Positions 14,637 to 20,444 of a stretch of DNA of 20,444 bases are shown piece after piece; the stretch's first letter is position 1, and each line of letters begins with the position of its first letter. The stretch comes from an uncultured Ilumatobacter sp. (GTDB lineage Bacteria > Actinomycetota > Acidimicrobiia > Acidimicrobiales > Ilumatobacteraceae). The stretch spans positions 1 through 20,444 of the forward strand of contig CALCXK010000055.1 of NCBI GenBank assembly GCA_937905835.1. Reading direction: 5' to 3'. The notes beneath the pieces were generated by a model that saw only the letters and a program-made list of their open reading frames with translations, ran no database searches and was not told where the DNA came from. A program made the translations under genes and the position numbers.

Positions 14637-16184
14637 TCAGTGGGCTTCGGGGCGGAGCGTGGGGAAGAGGATGACTTCCTTGATCGAGTCGACGCCGGCG
14701 AGCAGCATCACAAGTCTGTCGATGCCGATTCCGAGCCCGCCGGTCGGCGGCATGCCGTACTCGAGTGCACGAATGTAGTCCTCGTCGACACTGCCGGCCT
14801 CGGCGTCGCCAGCTTCTTTGGCAGCTTGCTCGTCTTCGAAGCGGGCCCGCTGTTCGACGGGGTCGTTGAGTTCGGAGTAGCCATTACCGAGTTCGCGACC
14901 GTCGACGAAGATCTCGAATCGTTCGGTGAGGAACGGGTCGTTGCGATCAACTCGTGCCAGCGGCGAGATTTCGGTCGGATGGCCTGTGACAAATGTTGGT
15001 CGGACGATCGAGGACTCCGAGGTCTTCTCGAAGAGCTCCTCGATGATCTTGCCAGCGCCCCAGCGGTCTTCGACGAAGACGTCGTGATCGGCAGCCACCT
15101 TGCGAACGTCGGCGATCGGCATCGATGGGTGCAGTTCGACGCCGGTGCCTTCGGACGCGTAGTCGATCATGCGCTTGCGTGGCCACGGATCGGCGAGGTC
15201 GATCTGCTCACCGCGGATCTCGACCACGGTGGTACCCAGAGCATCACGAGCAGCAGTCGTGACGAGCTCTTCGCTGATGTCCATGACCTCGTTCCAGTCG
15301 CCGAACGCCTGATAGAGCTCCATCATGGTGAACTCTGGATTGTGGCGGGTGGAGGTGCCTTCGTTGCGGAAGGTCCGGGCGATCTCGAACACTCGCTCCA
15401 TACCGCCGACGATCAGACGCTTGAGGTACAACTCGACGGCGACGCGCAGGTAGAGCTCCATGTCGAGCGTGTTGTGGTGCGTGGTAAACGGGCGGGCATG
15501 AGCGCCGCCGACTTCGGGGTGCAGGACCGGGGTTTCGACCTCGATGAAGCCCTTCGACGCGAGCGTCCGGCGGAAGCTCGCCACGGTCTCGTGGCGGATT
15601 TCGAAGTTGCGCCGAGCGTTCTCGTTGACGATGAGGTCGGCGTAGCGCTGGCGGAACCGGGTGTCGGTGTCGTTGAGGCCGTGCCATTTGTCGGGCATGG
15701 GCCGAATCGCTTTGGAAAGCAGCACGACGGAGTCGGACTTGACAGACAGTTCGCCCTTGCGGGTGGTCATGACGGTTCCTGCGACACCAACCCAGTCACC
15801 GAGGTCGAGGTCTTTGATAGCGGAGAACTCGTCATCGCCGACCACAGCCTTCGAAATGAACAGCTGCACATCGCCCGAGCGGTCACGAATCGTGGTGAAC
15901 ACAAGCTTGCCGGAGTCACGCTTGAGCATGATTCGACCAGCAACGGTGACGACGTCTGCGGTTTCGATGCCTGGTTCGAGATGACCCCACGTTTCGCGCA
16001 TCTCTCCCAGGGTGTGTGATCGGTCGAACCGATACGGGTACGGGTTGCCCCCGGCGTCGCGCATGGCATCGACGAGGCCCAGGCGGCGGGCCTTCTCGGC
16101 CGCGAGACCGCTGCCGGACAGCTGGCCGTCGGCTGGTGGGCCAACAGATTGCGGGTCGGCGGTGGTGTCTGGCTGCTCGTTCAC
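14637..16184 (-). CDS. lysS: Lysyl-tRNA synthetase, class II
   Basis: Charges tRNA-Lys with lysine. With the GTG start at 16184 the protein is 515 aa, close to the usual 500-510. The N-terminal OB fold spans about residues 78-160 (VVTVAGRIMLKRDSGKLVF...). The catalytic domain shows motif 1 (ASKGFIEVETPVLHPEVGGAHARPF), motif 2 (FEIARTFRNEGTSTRHNPEFTMMELYQAF) and motif 3 (GGLGIGIDRLVMLLAG, from about residue 482). The lysine-pocket stretch GRELGNGYSELNDP is present. The frame is open to 16331, but that would overlap the divergent peptidase start; ATG 16235 is a weaker alternative. No clear Shine-Dalgarno is visible. dapD follows directly. Confidence 0.96.
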   Translation of the reverse strand: MNEQPDTTADPQSVGPPADGQLSGSGLAAEKARRLGLVDAMRDAGGNPYPYRFDRSHTLGEMRETWGHLEPGIETADVVTVAGRIMLKRDSGKLVFTTIRDRSGDVQLFISKAVVGDDEFSAIKDLDLGDWVGVAGTVMTTRKGELSVKSDSVVLLSKAIRPMPDKWHGLNDTDTRFRQRYADLIVNENARRNFEIRHETVASFRRTLASKGFIEVETPVLHPEVGGAHARPFTTHHNTLDMELYLRVAVELYLKRLIVGGMERVFEIARTFRNEGTSTRHNPEFTMMELYQAFGDWNEVMDISEELVTTAARDALGTTVVEIRGEQIDLADPWPRKRMIDYASEGTGVELHPSMPIADVRKVAADHDVFVEDRWGAGKIIEELFEKTSESSIVRPTFVTGHPTEISPLARVDRNDPFLTERFEIFVDGRELGNGYSELNDPVEQRARFEDEQAAKEAGDAEAGSVDEDYIRALEYGMPPTGGLGIGIDRLVMLLAGVDSIKEVILFPTLRPEAH

Positions 16185-16318
16185 GGTGATCTGACGGTAG
16201 CGAACCGAGGCCAGATCTGCGCGCTCCGTTGTCATCGGAGATCGAGAAGGCGTGATGCGGCGGGTATCTGCAGGGAGACCCACGGACAGGGCGCCGTGGT
16301 TTATAGCATTGGAGTCCG

Positions 16319-17650
16319 ATGTTGAGATCACGCCGCTCGGCAGTACTCGTCGCAGCGTTTGTCGGCGTGGCCGCGGCCCTGCCCGTCCTTGCGCTCGGGG
16401 GCTCGACCAATCTGCCGGTGGCCGTGTCAGCGCCCGCCGAGCGACTGTCCGGCGACGAGGAGGTCGTCACCGTCTTCAACTCGGGAGCGCTGACCGCCGA
16501 CGTTATGCAACGTGCTCTGCAGGCAGTGACGGCTGCGGGAGGAACCGGCGAGATCGGTCGCTCGGCGTCGACCGGTATGCAACGCGTGCGTCGGGGCGGC
16601 GCGATTGTCCAGCAGGCGCCGTTTGGTGCTGTGTTTCCCATGGCGACGACCATGCTGCCCAAACGGGCCGTCTTTGCGCTGATGGGAGCAAGCGTCGCGG
16701 CCTCGCTGTCGGCGACGTCGCTCGTGATGGGCGAACGCACAGCGGGTCTCCGTGGCGCCCAGGCCGGTGATGTGGTCGACCTGGTTGCGTCGAACGGCAC
16801 GGTTATCGCATTCACGATCGGTGCGGTGGTTTCCGACGACGTCACAGGCGGAACTGAGTTGCTGATGTCCATTGAGGGGGCCGACCGCCTCGGCGTCACC
16901 CGGCCCAGCCGCGTCGTGCTGTGGGATTTTGACTCGCGGGCAGACATCGATCGGGAGTTGGCTGCCAACAGCTTGGTGAGCACCGAGATCCGGATCCGGC
17001 GGAGCTGGGACGAATCCGACCCCGACCGCACACTCGGCATGGCTGAGACCAAGGAAGCGCTCGGCGAATTCTGGTACAAGGTCTCGTCCAGCGGGTCTGG
17101 CGTGTCGATTTCTCTCGACTGGTACGACGCGAACATCGATCGGTCAGGACCGATTGGCAAGCTCAACCTGCAGTCGGGTTGCCACCGTGTTGTTCGAGTC
17201 GCGCTGGCCAATGCAATGGCCGAAGTGATTGCTGTAGGGCTCGAGAACACGATCAACTACCGCGATGCCAACTCCGCCGGTGGCTGTTGGACCGCACGTT
17301 TTTCCCGGCAATCGCCGAACAGCAGCATTGGATTCTTGTCCCGGCACACCTGGGGGATGGCGGTCGACACCAACACAGTGGGCTCGTGCCTCGGGTGCGC
17401 ACCACCCGACTTGGACTGTCAGGTCGTGCGGATCTTCCGCAAGCATGGCTTCGCGTGGGGAGGCAACTTCCTCACACCTGACGGCATGCACTTCGAGTGG
17501 GTCGGTGAGCCGCGACACCAGGGGCTGTATCCGAGCCGATACTGCCCGAACGTCGAGAGCGCAACAAATGCTGCGCTCGATGGAGACACGCAACGGTCAA
17601 CGCTTTTCGTCGACGACGGCCTCCGCTCGGGCGACAGCGACGAGCACTGA
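16319..17650 (+). CDS. Secreted M15-family D-Ala-D-Ala carboxypeptidase-like protein
   Basis: A 443-aa exported protein. Residues 1-29 form a signal peptide: RSRR, then a hydrophobic run to ALALGG-type cleavage. A middle domain of about residues 45-250 follows. The stretch GLRGAQAGDVVDLVASNGTV with its Val/Gly-rich beta pattern loosely recalls periplasmic domains of MacB/FtsX-type proteins, which is a weak inference. The C-terminal peptidase domain has SRHTWGMAVDTN with zinc ligands H343 and D350, and DGMHFEWVGEP with H391 and Glu393. Six cysteines in the domain (288, 323, 357, 360, 367, 409) could form disulfides. The likely role is trimming or hydrolysing peptidoglycan peptides. ATG 16319 has GGAG four bases upstream, and a TATAGC box at 16302-16307 could be its -10. 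Confidence 0.88.
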   Translation: MLRSRRSAVLVAAFVGVAAALPVLALGGSTNLPVAVSAPAERLSGDEEVVTVFNSGALTADVMQRALQAVTAAGGTGEIGRSASTGMQRVRRGGAIVQQAPFGAVFPMATTMLPKRAVFALMGASVAASLSATSLVMGERTAGLRGAQAGDVVDLVASNGTVIAFTIGAVVSDDVTGGTELLMSIEGADRLGVTRPSRVVLWDFDSRADIDRELAANSLVSTEIRIRRSWDESDPDRTLGMAETKEALGEFWYKVSSSGSGVSISLDWYDANIDRSGPIGKLNLQSGCHRVVRVALANAMAEVIAVGLENTINYRDANSAGGCWTARFSRQSPNSSIGFLSRHTWGMAVDTNTVGSCLGCAPPDLDCQVVRIFRKHGFAWGGNFLTPDGMHFEWVGEPRHQGLYPSRYCPNVESATNAALDGDTQRSTLFVDDGLRSGDSDEH

Positions 17651-17698
17651 CGGTTGTCGTGTGACCCCTGATTCGAAACGTCGCGTAACCTCAGCGAT

Positions 17699-19066
17699 GT
17701 GAGAACACGATTTGTCATACTCGGCGGCGGCCCGGCCGGTAACAACGCAGCAACGCACGCAGCTCGGATGGGTGCCGAAGTCACCGTTGTCGAGCGCGAC
17801 GTGGTTGGTGGCGCAGCGCATTTGTGGGACTGCATCCCGTCGAAGACGATGATCGCCACCGGCGGTGCCATCAGTTTCTCGAACCGCCTCGATGGCATGG
17901 GCCTCGAAAGTCAGAGTAGCGAGGTCGACGTCAGCTCGCTGACCAACCGCATCGAAGCGATCAAAGACAAGATGCGCGACAACAACACGGAGATCCTGCA
18001 GAGCCAGGGCGTGCGGATCTTGCGGGGCACTGGCCGGTTTACCGGGCCAAACAGCCTGGAGGTCGTTGGTGTCGATGGCACGGAGACCGTCGAATTTGAC
18101 GCAGCGCTGATCTCGACGGGGTCAAAGCCGCGGATTCCTGAATGGTGCTCCCCCGATGGTGACCGGATCCTCACGACACGCGACTGCTACCCACCAAAAA
18201 CTTTCCCGGAGAGCGTCACCGTGATTGGGTCGGGCGTGACCGGCGTGGAGTTCGTGCACATGTTTTCGTCGTTCGGGGCCAAGGTCACGCTCGTCGTGAG
18301 CCGTCAGCAGGTGCTGCCAGGCAAAGACCCCGAAGTCGCCGCTGTACTCGAGCACGAGTTCATGAACCGCGGTGTCAAGCTGGTCATGGGTGCTCGGGCC
18401 GTAGCGATCGAGCGGTCCGCAGCTGGCAACAGTGTGATCGTTCGCTGTGACGACGGCCGAGTGATCGAGTCGTCTCACGCCGTTCTCGCCATTGGGTCGG
18501 TCCCGAACACCGCGGACATCGGGCTCGAGACAACGGGCGTCAAAGTCAATCAGTGGGGATTTGTCGACATCAACCAGCATTGCGTGTCGAACATCGATCA
18601 CATCTACGCCGCCGGTGACATCTCGGGAAAGTTGCCGCTGTCATCCGTCGCTTCGATCCAAGGCCGTAAGGTCGCTGAGCATGTGATGGGGCTCCATACC
18701 CGCAACCACCGCCACCTCGACTACGACAAAGCTGCGTCTGCCATCTTCACCGAGCCTGAGATCGCCGATGTCGGGCTCGCCGAAGCAGAAGCGTTCGCGT
18801 CGGGCCGCAAGATTCGCGTCACCAAGGTGCCGTTCTCGTCAACTGCCAAGGCGATGATCAACAGCGACACCCGCGGGTTCGTTAAAATTATTTCCGACCC
18901 GAACACAGGCGAGATTCTTGGCGGGTCGATCGTTGGTCGACATGCTGCGGAACTCATCTCGGTGATCGCAGTTGCGGTCACCGCAGGCTTGACAGTGAGT
19001 GATCTTGTCGAGAGCATCCTCGTCCACCCCGCGCTGAGCGAAGCCCTCGCAGAAGCCGCCGAATAG
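17699..19066 (+). CDS. lpdA: LpdA-like NAD(P)H dehydrogenase (flavoprotein disulfide reductase family)
   Basis: FAD enzyme of 455 aa from the pyridine nucleotide-disulfide reductase family. FAD motifs are VILGGGPAGNNAA at residues 7-19 and IYAAGDISG near 300; the NAD(P) motif is VIGSGVTGVEF near 170. The dimerisation domain ends HPALSEALAEAAE. The redox disulfide is incomplete: where lipoamide dehydrogenase has GGTCLNVGC, this protein has GGAAHLWDC, so the first Cys is Ala40 and only C45 remains. The IPSKT context and overall text closely resemble mycobacterial LpdA (Rv3303c), an NAD(P)H:quinone reductase, rather than true lipoamide dehydrogenase. The His443-Glu448 pair at the interface is kept. 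It starts at GTG 17699, 48 bases after the peptidase gene. Confidence 0.93.
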   Translation: MRTRFVILGGGPAGNNAATHAARMGAEVTVVERDVVGGAAHLWDCIPSKTMIATGGAISFSNRLDGMGLESQSSEVDVSSLTNRIEAIKDKMRDNNTEILQSQGVRILRGTGRFTGPNSLEVVGVDGTETVEFDAALISTGSKPRIPEWCSPDGDRILTTRDCYPPKTFPESVTVIGSGVTGVEFVHMFSSFGAKVTLVVSRQQVLPGKDPEVAAVLEHEFMNRGVKLVMGARAVAIERSAAGNSVIVRCDDGRVIESSHAVLAIGSVPNTADIGLETTGVKVNQWGFVDINQHCVSNIDHIYAAGDISGKLPLSSVASIQGRKVAEHVMGLHTRNHRHLDYDKAASAIFTEPEIADVGLAEAEAFASGRKIRVTKVPFSSTAKAMINSDTRGFVKIISDPNTGEILGGSIVGRHAAELISVIAVAVTAGLTVSDLVESILVHPALSEALAEAAE

Positions 19067-19185
19067 CGGGCGATGAGAACTGAACTGCTCGATTGAGCTG
19101 TTCGTGAGCACCTCCGACGTCGCGACGCTCCCAGACATTGCTGCGATCGACCGACACGTCAAGATCTGAGCGGCGCGCTCCTCGG

Positions 19186-19232
19186 TTTGTGTGAGCGATT
19201 GGGCCGTCGGTTGCTGTAATCGCTCACACAAA
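19186..19232. terminator. 15-bp perfect inverted repeat between convergent lpdA and carboxylase genes
   Basis: TTTGTGTGAGCGATT (19186-19200) and AATCGCTCACACAAA (19218-19232) are exact inverted copies around a 17-nt loop. The stem starts with AAA/TTT pairs, so each strand ends the hairpin in a short U- or A-rich edge (on the minus strand the right side ends in CACAAACC). It lies 120 bases after the lpdA stop and 21 bases after the carboxylase stop, which fits a two-way terminator, nearer to the carboxylase side. It could instead be a dispersed palindromic element. Confidence 0.65.
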
Positions 19233-19252
19233 AACTGAGCGAGCTCATCTAC

Positions 19253-20444
19253 TTACTCTTCGATAATGGCCAGCAGGTCGCCGCCGCCGACGGTATCGCC
19301 GGCAGCGACCCTCAATTCCTTGACGGTGCCGGCCTTTTCGGCGTTGATCTGGTTCTCCATCTTCATTGCTTCGAGCACGACGATTCCGGCGCCGACTTCA
19401 ACCGTGTCGCCGACTGCAACGAGCAACTTGACGATGGTGCCCTGCATCGGAGCTTCGACGTTGCCCGAGGCAGCGCCGCCACCGGTGCCGCCTGAAGCGC
19501 CACGGTTGGGCTTCTTCTTGGCCGGGGCAGCAGCGCCGGCTGGAGCCTCAGGCACCCACATGTTGACGCTGAAGCGCTTGCCGTTGACTTCGACGGTGGT
19601 CGATCGCTGCACGAGGGGCTCGGCATCGTCGTCGTGGTCGGGGGCAGGTGCTGCGTGCCCGGTCACGCCGGTCAGATCGAGGGTTTCTTCGACCCACTTC
19701 GTGGAGAAGTTCATCGAAGCAAAGTCGGGGTGTCGGAGAATGGCGAGGTCGGCCGGGATGGTGGTGGCGACGCCTTCGACGACGAGTTCTTCGAGGGCTC
19801 GGATGGTGCGGGCGATCGCGACCTCACGGGTGCGGCCCCACACGACGAGCTTGCCGACCAGGTTGTCGTAGAACTGGCTGATCTCGTCGCCAGACAGGTA
19901 CCCGGAGTCGAAGCGGACACCGAAGCCGTCCGGTGGGACGAGCTTGGTGATCCGGCCCGGTGAGGGAAGGAACTTGCCCTCGGCAGGGTCTTCGGCGTTG
20001 ATCCGGACCTCGATTGAATGGCCACGACGTGATGCGGTGACCTCATCTTGGGTCATCGGCAGTTCTTCGCCAGCCGCCACACGAATTTGCCATTCGACAA
20101 GATCGATGTCGGTGATCATCTCGCTGACGCAGTGCTCGACTTGCAGCCGGGTGTTCATCTCGAGGAAGAAGAACTCGCCGTCCTGGTAGATGAACTCGAC
20201 GGTGCCAGCGCCGTAGTAGCCGACGGCCTTGGCGGCCTTGACGGCGGCTTCGCCCATGGCGTCTTCGATGCCGTCGGCGAGCTGATGGGCCGGAGCCTCT
20301 TCGATCAACTTCTGGTGCCGGCGCTGTGCTGAACAGTCACGGCTAGAAATCCAGACACAATTGCCCTGCTTGTCGCCGACTAGCTGGATCTCGACGTGGC
20401 GGGGCCACGTGAGGTAGCGCTCGACGTAGACCTCGTCGCGACCG
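19253..20444 (-). CDS. Acyl-CoA carboxylase alpha chain, C-terminal part (runs off right edge)
   Basis: About 397 codons are visible and the frame is open through the right edge. The fragment begins inside the biotin carboxylase ATP-grasp domain: YLTWPRHVEIQLVGDKQGN, SSRDCSAQRRHQKLIEEAP, then YYGAGTVEF and the catalytic FLEMNTRLQVEH. The biotin carboxylase C-terminal domain follows (GHSIEVRINAEDP to about SMNFSTKWVEE). Next is a linker rich in Ala, Pro, Lys and Gly, then a biotinyl domain with the biotinylated lysine in VLEAMKMENQ. It carboxylates biotin with ATP and bicarbonate for an acetyl-CoA or propionyl-CoA carboxylase; the partner beta chain decides the substrate and is not in the window. 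The stop is TAA at 19253-19255. Confidence 0.95.
   Translation of the reverse strand, partial: GRDEVYVERYLTWPRHVEIQLVGDKQGNCVWISSRDCSAQRRHQKLIEEAPAHQLADGIEDAMGEAAVKAAKAVGYYGAGTVEFIYQDGEFFFLEMNTRLQVEHCVSEMITDIDLVEWQIRVAAGEELPMTQDEVTASRRGHSIEVRINAEDPAEGKFLPSPGRITKLVPPDGFGVRFDSGYLSGDEISQFYDNLVGKLVVWGRTREVAIARTIRALEELVVEGVATTIPADLAILRHPDFASMNFSTKWVEETLDLTGVTGHAAPAPDHDDDAEPLVQRSTTVEVNGKRFSVNMWVPEAPAGAAAPAKKKPNRGASGGTGGGAASGNVEAPMQGTIVKLLVAVGDTVEVGAGIVVLEAMKMENQINAEKAGTVKELRVAAGDTVGGGDLLAIIEE

Noticed and set aside
14640..16019. A 459-codon open frame on the plus strand opposite lysS
   Set aside because: It mirrors lysS codon for codon with no recognisable motif; lysS carries all class II synthetase motifs.
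15916..17256. A 446-codon minus-strand frame spanning lysS and the M15 peptidase
   Set aside because: It crosses two well-supported genes in the wrong frame or strand and has no start signal or motif.
19067..19185. Possible remnant gene or small RNA after lpdA
   Set aside because: No tRNA-like fold, no start with ribosome-binding site and no recognisable translation in either strand.
1..20444. CRISPR arrays, insertion sequences, prophage, toxin-antitoxin or defence systems
   Set aside because: No spaced direct repeats, transposase, integrase, or paired small genes were seen; every larger gene has a metabolic or housekeeping assignment, except the lipoprotein fragment and the unknown protein.

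Overview
The window is GC-rich chromosomal DNA, almost fully coding, with housekeeping and central-metabolism genes on both strands. It most likely comes from a high-GC actinobacterium. Support for this: the long actinobacterial form of DapD, a diaphorase very like mycobacterial LpdA, a MoeZ-like E1 enzyme without zinc cysteines, frequent GTG starts, and few clear Shine-Dalgarno sites. The overall mix recalls Acidimicrobiia (Ilumatobacter-like), but that placement is inference. I see no tRNA, rRNA, CRISPR array, insertion sequence, prophage or origin.

Layout. 1-1845: the 5' end of a lipoprotein gene (minus) diverges from leucyl aminopeptidase pepA (plus); a 12-bp-arm palindrome lies between them. 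1864-4280 (minus): release factor prfC followed by an unrecognised protein with a proline-rich N-terminus. 4390-6118: a sirtuin (plus) converges on, and overlaps, a DMT exporter (minus). 6313-8351 (plus): a rhodanese-E1 adenylyltransferase, then a TauD-type dioxygenase. 8372-10154 (minus): an RhtA-like exporter, then a class II aldolase-like protein. 10180-12204 (plus): a Rid-family protein, then the methylmalonyl-CoA mutase catalytic subunit. 12250-13438 (minus): a nitroreductase, then thrH. 13652-16184 (minus): lysS then dapD. 16319-19066 (plus): a secreted M15 peptidase and an LpdA-like flavoprotein. 19253 to the right edge (minus): the C-terminal part of a biotin-dependent acyl-CoA carboxylase alpha chain.

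How genes fit together. lysS-dapD links lysine synthesis to lysine charging. The carboxylase and the mutase could act in one propionyl-CoA to succinyl-CoA route, although they are about 7 kb apart and on opposite strands. thrH (phosphoserine/homoserine), the RhtA-like exporter and dapD all touch aspartate- or serine-family amino acids. Most genes look like independent one- or two-gene units. Three of the convergent junctions carry clear hairpins, and two of those share the core GGGGC(C)TGACCCC.

The longest gene-free stretches are 13439-13651 (213 bp, with an operator-like inverted repeat), 6119-6312 (194 bp, nothing convincing) and 19067-19252 (186 bp, with a 15-bp perfect inverted repeat). 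None exceeds 300 bp. I found no convincing new multi-gene system. The points most worth following are small: the shared hairpin core, two operator-like palindromes, altered active-site or zinc residues in three enzymes, and an unknown conserved-looking protein.
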